Shown here: positions 4,824 through 11,166 of the stretch, one piece after another
Numbering within the stretch: the first letter of the stretch is position 1
How the letters are laid out: the number at the start of each line of letters is the position of its first letter
From: a virus
Virus record (IMG/VR): IMGVR_UViG_3300051212_001202
Location: 1 to 33,082 of that record
Length of the DNA: 33,082 bases
Strand: one strand, 5' to 3'
Notes under the pieces: model-generated
What the model was told of the DNA's origin: nothing
The model's database searches: none
Seen by the model: the letters and a program-made list of their open reading frames with translations, nothing else
Program-made: the position numbers and the translations under genes

Positions 4824-5036
4824 ATGACAACTAATGACACAAATTTTACTTATAGTCCGCTCCGTGGGTTCAAATCCCACCCCGTCCGCCGTTATAATGA
4901 CAACAAGTTAAGCGGTCAGTGTAGCAAAAACGTAACACAGCAAACCGCTGGCGAGGCCGAAAAAGCCCGCGAGGTTATGGCGCTGGTGCGCGGGCTTTCG
5001 GCGCAAAAAACCGCGTGGCTGTGGGGGGCCCGATGA
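4824..5036 (+). CDS. Doubtful reading frame running through attP
   Basis: This 70-codon frame begins six bases after AAAGGG (a fair Shine-Dalgarno sequence) and ends with an ATGA overlap on the next gene, which argues for it. Against it, codons 14-23 are the tRNA T-arm and acceptor end, so integration would cut it in two, and the residues show no recognisable fold. A shorter in-frame start at 4977 would leave only a 19-residue leader peptide, which could couple translation to the gene at 5033. Listed as uncertain. Confidence 0.25.
   Translation: MTTNDTNFTYSPLRGFKSHPVRRYNDNKLSGQCSKNVTQQTAGEAEKAREVMALVRGLSAQKTAWLWGAR
4864..4890 (+). other. attP: attP core: 3' end of a tRNA gene
   Basis: GTGGG-TTCAAAT-CCCAC is a complete T-psi-C stem-loop, followed by CCCGTCC as the 3' strand of an acceptor stem, a G in the discriminator position and CC. 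No 5' half of a tRNA is present, so this is a fragment kept for integration into a host tRNA gene, not a phage tRNA. The G discriminator and the GCC ending would suit a serine tRNA. The next base is G rather than A, so the CCA end may not be fully encoded by the host gene. The fragment reads rightward, towards the early operon. Confidence 0.85.
4869..4898 (+). promoter_or_regulatory. Candidate early promoter using the attP core
   Basis: A perfect TATAAT at 4893-4898 lies 18 nt after TTCAAA (4869-4874), which is the T-loop sequence of the attP core. It points to the early operon at 5033. The core is restored on both sides after integration, so the promoter would survive in the prophage. Confidence 0.45.
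4962..4998 (+). promoter_or_regulatory. Leader hairpin before the early operon
   Basis: AAAGCCCGCG (4962-4971) and CGCGGGCTTT (4989-4998) are perfect 10-bp arms around a 17-nt loop. No T-run follows. It could attenuate transcription entering from the host tRNA gene or shield the start at 5033. Confidence 0.45.
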
Positions 5037-5185
5037 GCTGGGACGTCTTTTTGGACCTAGCCAAGATGGCTGGGGTCCTGACCGGCTGGGCCCTGATCGT
5101 GGGAGCCGGGTGGGGGCTGCTGGTTTTTGCCGTCAGCTTTGCCGCTTGGTTCGCCAAAAAGGTGAAAGACGAGGCCCGCCAGTGA
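5033..5185 (+). CDS. Small membrane protein heading the early operon
   Basis: This 50-residue protein has one long hydrophobic segment (about residues 14-40, Gly/Trp-rich) that could be one or two membrane passes, then a basic end (AKKVKDEARQ). The ATG overlaps the stop of the doubtful upstream frame and its own stop overlaps the next gene's GTG. It is the first confident gene of the early/replication operon. Function unknown; early phage membrane peptides often deal with exclusion or host inhibition, but nothing in the sequence proves this. Confidence 0.6.
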   Translation: MSWDVFLDLAKMAGVLTGWALIVGAGWGLLVFAVSFAAWFAKKVKDEARQ

Positions 5186-5403
5186 GCGTCCGGGATTTGG
5201 AGGCCGAGGGGTCTATGTCCAAGGCGGCAAGCGTTGGCAGTGGTGAGCTGTCCCTGTTCATGGCCGTTATTAACGCGCAGGCAGAAATCAAAATTCTGCA
5301 AAACGAGGTCAAAAAACTAAAGGAGGGGCAGCGTAAACTTTTGTCGGCCGTGGCGGCTGAGACCAGCGGCAACTCGTACACCACCGAGGGCGTCGATCAA
5401 TGA
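5182..5403 (+). CDS. Small coiled-coil protein
   Basis: The product has 73 residues from a GTG at 5182 that overlaps the upstream TGA by 4 nt; an ATG 11 codons later is the alternative. Residues about 25-58 (INAQAEIKILQNEVKKLKEG) form a heptad pattern typical of a short parallel coiled coil. The end is polar. No catalytic motif. Its stop overlaps the ATG of the nuclease gene by 4 nt. Function not recognised; possibly an oligomeric accessory protein. Confidence 0.6.
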   Translation: MSVRDLEAEGSMSKAASVGSGELSLFMAVINAQAEIKILQNEVKKLKEGQRKLLSAVAAETSGNSYTTEGVDQ

Positions 5404-5726
5404 GCCGTTTGGCTAGCCAGTTCGAGCGGCTGTGGGCCCTGCATAAAGGCCCGGCGCTGACCAAGGAAGTGACCTTCTTTCCCGGCCGTCGGTTCCGCTT
5501 TGATTACGCCCACCACTCCGCCAAGGCAGCCATCGAGCTGGACGGAGGCGTTTTTGTCAGAGGCCGGCACAGCGGCGGGATGGGGCAGGTGCGGGACGCG
5601 GAGAAAGGGCGGCTTGCCGCTTACTCCGGCTGGAACGTGATCCATTTCACTACCAAGTGCCTGACTCTCGAAAACGTCCGGCAAGCCGTCGAGTGGTTTT
5701 GGAAGCGGATAAAGGAGCGGGCATGA
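5400..5726 (+). CDS. PD-(D/E)XK family phage nuclease (resolvase-like)
   Basis: The product is 108 residues, close to the size of phage nucleases of this type. FRFDYAHHS (D35), then AIELDGG (E46-x-D48), then RHSGG and RDAEK (D66, K69), and finally SGWNVIHFT reproduce the order seen in small phage endonucleases of the VRR-NUC/DUF559-like class. The acidic residues coordinate the metal. Such enzymes cut branched or nicked DNA in recombination and before packaging. Note that ELDG replaces the usual ExK, with the lysine probably supplied elsewhere. ATGA overlaps on both sides place it in the tightly coupled early operon. Confidence 0.75.
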   Translation: MSRLASQFERLWALHKGPALTKEVTFFPGRRFRFDYAHHSAKAAIELDGGVFVRGRHSGGMGQVRDAEKGRLAAYSGWNVIHFTTKCLTLENVRQAVEWFWKRIKERA

Positions 5727-5938
5727 ACATCACCCGCGGATTTTTAATGATGGAGCTTGCCCAGGAACGTGCCCGTCGCGTCAGCGCGGAGCGGGCGGTC
5801 ATGGCCATCAACGAACACGACGAGCAGAGGGCTCGCCAAATGGCCCGGGCGCATGACCTGGGCTGGATGGAGCCGGAGCGTGAGCAGGTCACGGCCAGCT
5901 ATCCCCACGAAACCAGTGATTTCTGCGACGACGAGTAA
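5723..5938 (+). CDS. Small charged helical protein
   Basis: The product is 71 residues from the ATG that overlaps the nuclease stop (ATGA at 5723-5726). It is mainly one long amphipathic helix rich in Arg, Glu and Met, ending in an acidic tail (SDFCDDE). No family recognised. An acidic C-terminus on an early phage protein can act as a DNA mimic or interaction tail, but this is only a possibility. A 41-nt gap with a strong Shine-Dalgarno sequence follows. Confidence 0.6.
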   Translation: MNITRGFLMMELAQERARRVSAERAVMAINEHDEQRARQMARAHDLGWMEPEREQVTASYPHETSDFCDDE

Positions 5939-5979
5939 TCGCCGCTGAAAAAAGAGAAACCCCCAAAGGAGAAAAAGAC

Positions 5980-6501
5980 ATGGCAATCATCGCAATGAAA
6001 CCCAACAGCAACGGAACTTACACCCCCGCCCCGGAAGGCGTGCATGACGCGGTCTGCTGCGACGTGGCCGACCTCGGCATCGTCGAGACGACCTGGCAGG
6101 GCGAAACCAAATCCCAGCACAAGGTGCGGATCGTCTGGCAGCTGGGCACCCGGATGGAGGACGGCCGCCCGTACTCGATCGGACGCCGCTACGGCCTGAC
6201 GCTGCATGAAAAGAGCAGCCTGGCCAAGGACCTGAAGTCTTGGTTTGGCAAACCCGCCCCGGACAACTTCGATCTGGAAAAACTGATCGGGCAAAACTGC
6301 CAGATCGTCGTGACCCACAACGAGCGGGACGGGCAGGTGTACGCCAACGTGCAGAGCGTGCTAAAGGCCGGCAAGGCGAAGCTTAAAATCGACCCGGACT
6401 TTGTCCGATTCAAGGACCGCGAGCCCAAGCCGGCCCTGGCCGTGGCTGCCTCCACCCGCAACACCACCACCGACGCGGACGGCAACAACATCCCGTTTTA
6501 A
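5980..6501 (+). CDS. Single-strand DNA-binding/recombination accessory protein
   Basis: This 173-residue protein has the look of a phage OB-fold family: MAIIAMKPNSNGTYTPAPEG, then a strand-rich body with HKVRIVWQL, YGLTLHEKSSLAKDLKSW and a V-rich strand before the tail. The last residues, DADGNNIPF, match the acidic Ile-Pro-Phe tip through which SSB proteins recruit partners, which is the best evidence for an SSB-like role. It lies between two PD-(D/E)XK nucleases in the replication/recombination operon. AAAGGAG precedes the ATG by a good distance, the strongest ribosome site in this region, suggesting high expression. A dense hairpin follows the gene. Confidence 0.7.
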   Translation: MAIIAMKPNSNGTYTPAPEGVHDAVCCDVADLGIVETTWQGETKSQHKVRIVWQLGTRMEDGRPYSIGRRYGLTLHEKSSLAKDLKSWFGKPAPDNFDLEKLIGQNCQIVVTHNERDGQVYANVQSVLKAGKAKLKIDPDFVRFKDREPKPALAVAASTRNTTTDADGNNIPF

Positions 6502-6539
6502 CCCTTCGGAGAACCGAGCAACAAAACCAAAAAGAGGGG

Positions 6540-6571
6540 CCGGCGGCAGTTCCCCCAACTGCCGCCGGTTT
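6540..6571 (+). terminator. Perfect 12-bp hairpin after the SSB-like gene
   Basis: CCGGCGGCAGTT (6540-6551) pairs perfectly with AACTGCCGCCGG (6557-6568) over a CCCCC loop, followed by TTT. It could be a partial terminator that lowers downstream expression, or an mRNA-stabilising 3' structure for the SSB-like message. Confidence 0.6.
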
Positions 6572-6587
6572 CCTCGGAAAGAAAAAC

Positions 6588-6680
6588 ATGACTGAAACCA
6601 TCATCCGAATCGCCATCCCCGTCTTTGTCGTGGCCCTGCTTGCCATGGCCGTGCCGGTGCTGCGCAGCTGGAAAGCCTAA
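6588..6680 (+). CDS. 30-residue single-pass membrane peptide
   Basis: ATG to TAA encodes MTETIIRIAI followed by a fully hydrophobic stretch to about residue 24 and a basic end (LRSWKA). That is one membrane span with positive charges inside. There is only a weak GGAAAG upstream. It sits directly after the hairpin at 6540 and 4 nt before the exonuclease. It could be a real micro-protein or a coupling leader; function unknown. Confidence 0.45.
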   Translation: MTETIIRIAIPVFVVALLAMAVPVLRSWKA

Positions 6681-6684
6681 GACC

Positions 6685-7491
6685 GTGGGCAACCTTGTCG
6701 TCAAATACGACGCCGAATCGGCGCACTACTACCTGTCGACCGGGGAGCCGTGCCACGGGGATCTGCGCCAGGCCCGCAAGGCCGGCGCGTTCCCCAGCGT
6801 CACGACGATCCTCAAGATCATGGAGAGCGAGGCGCTGACAAAAACAAAAATTGATTCCGCAATCGTGCAAGCCATGACCCTGCCATCGATTGATGGCGAA
6901 ACGCCGCAAGAGTTTGCCAAGCGCGTGCTGGCCACAAACAAAGCCGACCTGGCCGGAGTTGCAGAGATTGGCACCCAGATTCACGAGCTGGCCGGCTTTG
7001 CGGTTTTAAAAACCGATCCGGGCAAATTTTTAAAAGGATTGGAAAGACATTGGGATGCGCTGACCTGCTGGTCGAGGTGCCTAGACGAGGTGGTGCTGTC
7101 GGAGGAGGTCGTGGTTCATGATGGGGAGGGCTACGCGGGCCGGTGCGATCTGATCGCCAAGATCGACGGGCACACGGAGATCATTGATTTCAAATCCAAA
7201 AACTTTGCAAAGGTCGCGCCGTTTCATCCCGAGATGCCCGGCTTCGCCACGGCCGACGAGGAACACAAGGTGTGGACGGACTACAAGGAGCTGCTCCAGC
7301 TGGCCGCCTATTCGTTCGCCTGGGCGGGCGAGGCGTTGCCGGCCCGCAACGTATTCATCGACCGCAAGACCGGGGCGCTGGATGAGAAACTTTACACGGC
7401 CGACGAGGTCGAGGACGCCTTCGAGGCGTTCCGGGCCTGCTGCACGCTGTGGCGGAAGGTGAAGAAATACGATCCGAGGGCGGGCAAATGA
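6685..7491 (+). CDS. RecB/Cas4-like PD-(D/E)XK exonuclease
   Basis: The product has 268 residues from a GTG at 6685, chosen over an in-frame ATG at 6625 because the earlier one would lie across the 30-codon gene and add a non-conserved cysteine-rich N-terminus. The motifs are in the canonical order: GTQIHE (H100), GRCDL (D155), IIDFKSK (D168-x-K170) and QLAAY (Q205, Y209). This is the RecB-family nuclease layout, a metal-dependent exonuclease used by phages in recombination and end processing, often with an SSB or annealing protein. Here the SSB-like gene is next door. No RecT/Beta-like annealase is recognisable. The stop overlaps the next ATG by 4 nt. Confidence 0.85.
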   Translation: MGNLVVKYDAESAHYYLSTGEPCHGDLRQARKAGAFPSVTTILKIMESEALTKTKIDSAIVQAMTLPSIDGETPQEFAKRVLATNKADLAGVAEIGTQIHELAGFAVLKTDPGKFLKGLERHWDALTCWSRCLDEVVLSEEVVVHDGEGYAGRCDLIAKIDGHTEIIDFKSKNFAKVAPFHPEMPGFATADEEHKVWTDYKELLQLAAYSFAWAGEALPARNVFIDRKTGALDEKLYTADEVEDAFEAFRACCTLWRKVKKYDPRAGK

Positions 7492-7661
7492 ACGACACCA
7501 ACTACGTCGTCCTTCCGACCGAGCCGTTAAGCCGCCAGCTGGTCGAGCGGATCCGATCGCTGGAGCGGCAGCTGGCCGAGACCCGGGACGCCCTCAAGGC
7601 CGCCGAGGAGCGGGAGAACGTGCTGATCCTGGACCGGCTGCGGACGGAGGGCGGGCTGTGA
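7488..7661 (+). CDS. Small coiled-coil protein
   Basis: The product has 57 residues from the ATG overlapping the exonuclease stop. After a short polar start it is one heptad-repeat helix (LVERIRSLERQLAETRDALK and onward to residue about 52). No catalytic residues. The stop overlaps a GTG start of the next gene. Function unknown. Confidence 0.55.
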   Translation: MNDTNYVVLPTEPLSRQLVERIRSLERQLAETRDALKAAEERENVLILDRLRTEGGL

Positions 7662-7789
7662 CCCTCCCCCAACTCATCTCCTTTTTCTCCGCCCGCATCA
7701 TCGGCTCCTGGACGATGGAGGAGTGGGCCGGCGTGCTGGCGCAGATTCAAAAGAACCGCGGGCGGTACGGAATGGGGCAGTGGGTATGA
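7658..7789 (+). CDS. 43-residue unknown protein
   Basis: GTG at 7658 overlaps the stop of the gene before (GTGA) and the TGA at 7787-7789 overlaps the next ATG. The product (TLPQLISFFSARIIGSWTME, then WAGVLAQIQKNRGRYGMGQW) has aromatic and basic residues but no known motif. It is supported chiefly by its exact 4-nt couplings on both sides. Confidence 0.5.
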   Translation: MTLPQLISFFSARIIGSWTMEEWAGVLAQIQKNRGRYGMGQWV

Positions 7790-8175
7790 GCGCGCATGTA
7801 TATCATGTGGAGCAGGCGCTGCTAAAAAACGAGCGTTTTATGGGATCGCTTTTTATTTCGGCGATTGCCGACATAAGGGCCGGGAAAACGGATCAAGGCA
7901 TTAGCAAGATGCGCATATGTTACGGGCAACGGGCCAAGGACCGCGTTAAAGAGGCCATTGACCCAATTAAAACGCTCAAAGAAAACTTGCGATCTGCTCT
8001 CGAAAACAACTCTCGCCTTCAAGCAATTTTAGCAAATCGGGAAGACGTTTTTTGGGAAAACAAGCAGCTAAAAAATCACATCAGAGAGTTAAACAGAAAA
8101 ATTGCAACGATTGAGCGTGAGGCCACGGCAAGCCTTGCGGATGTTGATTGGTTCGGGGGCGAGTCATGTCCGTAA
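7786..8175 (+). CDS. Coiled-coil protein of unknown function
   Basis: The product has 129 residues from the ATG that overlaps the upstream TGA. Residues about 55-112 form a long polar helix with heptads (LKENLRSALENNSRLQAILA, then ENKQLKNHIRELNRKIATIE). The gene is clearly more AT-rich than its neighbours, with AAA, ATT and TTT codons where the rest use AAG and ATC, so it may be a recent arrival in the operon. A 10-nt overlap joins it to the next gene. Confidence 0.6.
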   Translation: MSAHVYHVEQALLKNERFMGSLFISAIADIRAGKTDQGISKMRICYGQRAKDRVKEAIDPIKTLKENLRSALENNSRLQAILANREDVFWENKQLKNHIRELNRKIATIEREATASLADVDWFGGESCP

Positions 8176-8381
8176 AACGCACCCGCTGCACCGAGGACGT
8201 GCAAAAGAAGGGCATCGCCATTCTGCGCGAGACCATGAAGCTGGACATGCCCGACGGCGTCTACCGCATGCTTAAGCGGGCGCTGGGCAAGTTTGACCTG
8301 GCGATGATCGTCATTAAGGAGCTGCGCGAGCGGGCGGAGCGGTACCAGGAGCGGGATCTGAAGGCGAGGGTTGGGAAATGA
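8166..8381 (+). CDS. Small basic helical protein
   Basis: This is a 71-residue protein; the start at 8166 is chosen because it overlaps the upstream end by 10 nt. It is strongly basic (many Arg and Lys) with helices at about 10-25 and 28-65. It could contact nucleic acid, but no motif is recognisable. Its stop overlaps the next ATG by 4 nt. Confidence 0.55.
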   Translation: MSVKRTRCTEDVQKKGIAILRETMKLDMPDGVYRMLKRALGKFDLAMIVIKELRERAERYQERDLKARVGK

Positions 8382-8563
8382 GCTTTGACGCAAAGCGAGG
8401 CATTCACGTGGATTGGGAAACGGCTGATGTGTTGGAGTGGTTTTTGTCTGGTCGGAAAACTGACTTTATTAAAGACGCTGGCGTGTTTGGCCACGAGGAA
8501 GAGGAGGCGGAAAATATGTACTACAACCTTAAAAAAAAGCTGCATGAAAGGCTGCACGCATGA
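8378..8563 (+). CDS. 61-residue unknown protein
   Basis: The start is fixed by ATGA with the gene before and the stop overlaps the primase-helicase start by 4 nt. The product begins SFDAKRGIHVDWETADVLEW, carries an acidic patch (HEEEEAEN) and ends in a basic helix (KKKLHERLHA). AT-rich in its second half. Its position directly in front of the replication protein, with coupled translation, hints at a role linked to replication, but no family is recognised. Confidence 0.55.
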   Translation: MSFDAKRGIHVDWETADVLEWFLSGRKTDFIKDAGVFGHEEEEAENMYYNLKKKLHERLHA

Positions 8564-10563
8564 GCATCCCCCTTGCCCCAGCTGTCCGCTCGATTTACGA
8601 AAACGGAGCCCCGGAAGGGGAGCGTAACAACCAGCTGTTTAAATTGGCCTGCCAGTTTCGCGACCAAGGCATGTCGATCGAGGACGCGGAGGTCGAGGCC
8701 GAGAGCTGGGCGCTCAAGGTGGGGCTGACCCAGCGGGAGGCGTTGTCGGCGGTTAAAAGCGCCTACAGCCGCCCGGGCCGGGAGCCGTGGGTGCCGGCCA
8801 GCCGCTACGGGATCCGGGGCATGACGGTTTACCGGGAAGCGGCGCACGTCCCGGCCATGCCGCAATCCTCCAAGGAGGATGCCATCGACAGTTTTCTTGC
8901 CCACGCCTTCCGCCAAAGCGAGCGCATCCATATCGACCGCGCCATCCTGGACGGCGAGCGGGAGCGGCCCAGCGGTCGGGGCGAAACCCGCACCCGGGAG
9001 GAATGGCTGGAGCTGTTCAAGGACGGCGGCCTGGCCACGTGGCAAGGGGAGGCCGTCGGCGTCTACGTCTGCATCAATCCGATCAAGGGCAACCGGCGCG
9101 TGCTGGAGGAGATTCAGCAGTTTCGCCACGTGCTGGTCGAGTTCGACAAGGGGACGATTGAGGAGCAGTGGGAGCAGATCAAAAAAGCCAAGCTGCCAAC
9201 GTCCTGCATTATCCGCTCCGGGGGCAAGAGCCTGCACGCTTGGGTGGTGGTCAATGCCGCCAACGCGGACGAGTTCAAGGAGCGGGCGGAGTTTGTCTAC
9301 AAACACCTCGAAAACTGCAAGGGGCTGGATGGTCAAAACAAGGACGCACCCCGGTTCAGCCGGCTCCCTGGGGCTATCCGCCGCAGCACGGGCAACGGCC
9401 AGGAGCTGGTTGAGGTGGCTGAGGAGGTGCAGGCGTTTGAGGATTGGCGGGAATGGACGATCGTCGGAGACCTGCCAACGCCCTTCAAGTGGGACGACAT
9501 GCTGGCCTTCGACAAGGCCAAGGATGAGACGACCCTTCTGGGGGACCGCTGGCTGTGCCGTGGCGGATCGGCCTTGTGGGTCGGATCGAGCGGCTTGGGA
9601 AAGTCCGTCCTTTGCTTACAGGCCGCCATTACTTGGGCCTATGGGGGCGAGTTTTTCGGGATCAAACCCAAGCGGCCGCTAAAGTCGATTATCGTCCAAG
9701 CGGAGAACGACGCTGGGGACGTTTCGGAAACCGTCCGAGGCATCATCGACCGCATGGCTCTAAGCCAAGAGGAGCGGAAGCTGGTTTTTGAGAACGTGAT
9801 CATCGTCCAAGAAAGTTTTTCGACGGGGGCAAGGTTTGCCGACCTGTGCCGCCGCTTGGCGAGCAAGCACAAGCCGGACCTGTTCTGGGTGGATCCGCTC
9901 CTGTCCTTTATAGGAGGGGACATCAGCAAACAGGAGACGGCCAGCGTGTTCCTTCGCAACGAGCTCAACCCGGTAAGCCATAGCCATGGCTTTGCCTGGT
10001 GCCTGATCCATCACAGCGGCAAACCCCCCAAGGATGCGGCGTCCGGGTATCAAGGTTTTGATAAAATGTATTGGGGGCTGGGCTCCAGCGAGCTGACCAA
10101 TTGGGCCCGGACGGTCATCACGCTTAACGCGGTCAAGAGCGAGGACAACGATCATTTCGTCCTAGAGGTGGTTAAAAGGGGCAGGCGCAGCGGATTAGTG
10201 CCTAGCAAGCCAGAGGCCGGCATCACGGCCAGCAAGGCCCTTCCTCGCGTGTTTTTGAGGCATGCTACGGATTCGATCGCATGGATTGAGGCAGAGGAGC
10301 CGGAGAAGCGGGGGGCTGGTAGGCCGGAGAAGGTGATCAAGTTTGAGGACTACTTGGACGACATCCGTCCCGGAATATCCGCCGGCCATCTGCAGGAGCT
10401 GATCATGGTCCGGGCCGATGTTGGGCGCGAGAAAGCCGTCAAAACTACAGGATTATGGGAACACGGAGACAAGGCCAAGGGGGCACCCGTCCGCATCAAA
10501 AACGTGGGGCACGGAAAGGCCAAAAAGTATGTCCCTTTTGACGTAATGGAGGCTCATGTATGA
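8560..10563 (+). CDS. Primase-helicase (PrimPol-like plus RepA-like ATPase)
   Basis: This 667-residue protein is the replication enzyme of the phage. After a helical N-terminus, residues about 160-275 look like an archaeo-eukaryotic-type primase: VLVEFDKG gives the E194-x-D196 metal pair, SGGKSLHAW the phosphate/His motif (H226), and KDAPRFSRLPG the third acidic block (D262). Residues about 325-560 are a RecA-fold ATPase of the RepA/AAA_25 type with Walker A GSSGLGKS (342-349) and Walker B LFWVD (D445), followed by IHHSGKPP. It should unwind origin DNA and prime it. It closes the early operon. Direct and inverted repeats and a long hairpin follow within 100 bp. Confidence 0.85.
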   Translation: MSIPLAPAVRSIYENGAPEGERNNQLFKLACQFRDQGMSIEDAEVEAESWALKVGLTQREALSAVKSAYSRPGREPWVPASRYGIRGMTVYREAAHVPAMPQSSKEDAIDSFLAHAFRQSERIHIDRAILDGERERPSGRGETRTREEWLELFKDGGLATWQGEAVGVYVCINPIKGNRRVLEEIQQFRHVLVEFDKGTIEEQWEQIKKAKLPTSCIIRSGGKSLHAWVVVNAANADEFKERAEFVYKHLENCKGLDGQNKDAPRFSRLPGAIRRSTGNGQELVEVAEEVQAFEDWREWTIVGDLPTPFKWDDMLAFDKAKDETTLLGDRWLCRGGSALWVGSSGLGKSVLCLQAAITWAYGGEFFGIKPKRPLKSIIVQAENDAGDVSETVRGIIDRMALSQEERKLVFENVIIVQESFSTGARFADLCRRLASKHKPDLFWVDPLLSFIGGDISKQETASVFLRNELNPVSHSHGFAWCLIHHSGKPPKDAASGYQGFDKMYWGLGSSELTNWARTVITLNAVKSEDNDHFVLEVVKRGRRSGLVPSKPEAGITASKALPRVFLRHATDSIAWIEAEEPEKRGAGRPEKVIKFEDYLDDIRPGISAGHLQELIMVRADVGREKAVKTTGLWEHGDKAKGAPVRIKNVGHGKAKKYVPFDVMEAHV

Positions 10564-10575
10564 AAATTAAAAAAT

Positions 10576-10661
10576 ATGTACGAAAATGGGTGGAATTGTT
10601 ATGTACGAAAATCCCCCCTTTAGGGGGGTTTTCATACATACATTCCCGACTTTTCGTACAT
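10576..10661. repeat. ATGTACGAAAA repeats flanking the early terminator
   Basis: ATGTACGAAAAT occurs at 10576-10587 and 10601-10612, exactly 25 bp apart, and the reverse complement TTTTCGTACAT is at 10651-10661, where it overlaps the ATG at 10660. They could be iterons of an origin beside the replication gene, or operator sites for the helix-turn-helix protein that follows. Confidence 0.6.
10600..10642 (+). terminator. Long intrinsic terminator closing the early operon
   Basis: CCCCCC (10613-10618), loop TTTA, GGGGGG (10623-10628) and TTTT form a classic intrinsic terminator. The stem is extended outward by TATGTACGAAAA against TTTTCATACATA with one mismatch and one bulge, and the A/T flanks make it potentially active in both directions. 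Confidence 0.8.
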
Positions 10662-11166
10662 GAGAGGGTTGGATAGGCGTATGTTAGACCAAGAGCTGGT
10701 GGAACGTCTGCCGTCCCAAGATCTGCATCCGGCGAGCCGGATCGACAGCCTAACCGATCTGGTCCGGGAGGCTTACAGCGTGATAACGGTCACAACTTGC
10801 CCAATTAAAAATACGGTATTCTGCTTTGAGTATTTGGCGGCAAAGGTGCCCGACCACCCGGTCATGCAGAATATGACCGACACACTAGACCAAGCGGTGC
10901 TGTCGATTGTCCTTAACCGATCCACCGAGTCTATGACGTCCGTGGCCAAGCGGTTCAACATTACCAAGCAGGCCGTCAGCAAAAAGGCGTTGGACGTGGC
11001 CGACCGGCTGGGGATTCGGTTCCGGGCCGCCAAAAGCGAGAAGGCACGAAAATCTTACGAACAGAGAGCACGGGCACATCACGACAAGCGCAGGCGTGAA
11101 ACGCCCAAATTTAACCTATCTGCGCTGACGAAAGGCATAAAGAAATGCAAACCCTTAAAGCGGTAG
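10660..11166 (+). CDS. Helix-turn-helix regulator, late-switch candidate
   Basis: This 168-residue protein has a sigma-like helix-turn-helix at about residues 92-118 (SMTSVAKRFNITKQAVSKKA) and a very basic C-terminal third. In this position, after replication and before the terminase, phages often carry the activator of late genes, so that role is plausible. The ATG at 10660 lies inside an inverted copy of the ATGTACGAAAA repeat. An in-frame ATG at 10681 (MLDQEL) is an equally good start with GGATAGG nearby. Autoregulation through the repeats is an inference. It overlaps the next gene by 22 nt. Confidence 0.65.
   Translation: MRGLDRRMLDQELVERLPSQDLHPASRIDSLTDLVREAYSVITVTTCPIKNTVFCFEYLAAKVPDHPVMQNMTDTLDQAVLSIVLNRSTESMTSVAKRFNITKQAVSKKALDVADRLGIRFRAAKSEKARKSYEQRARAHHDKRRRETPKFNLSALTKGIKKCKPLKR

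Larger units (their letters stand above)
4823..4903. repeat. Integrase arm-site-like repeats around attP
   Basis: AATGACAA/C occurs three times in the same orientation: 4823-4830, 4833-4840 and 4896-4903, on both sides of the tRNA-like core. Such flanking repeats are what the N-terminal domain of an integrase binds. The assignment is by position and pattern. Confidence 0.5.

Noticed and set aside
4850-4890. A phage-encoded tRNA gene
   Set aside because: Only the T-arm and the 3' acceptor strand are present; there is no anticodon arm or 5' half, so it is an attachment site.
4962-4998. Calling the leader hairpin an intrinsic terminator
   Set aside because: The loop is long and no T-run follows the stem, so only a regulatory hairpin is claimed.
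6625-6684. N-terminal extension of the RecB-like nuclease from the ATG at 6625
   Set aside because: It would lie across the 30-codon gene and add an accidental Cys/Trp-rich stretch; GTG at 6685 fits better.
10560-10676. A 38-codon frame coupled by ATGA to the primase-helicase
   Set aside because: It runs straight through the intrinsic terminator and the ATGTACGAAAA repeats; the residues look accidental.
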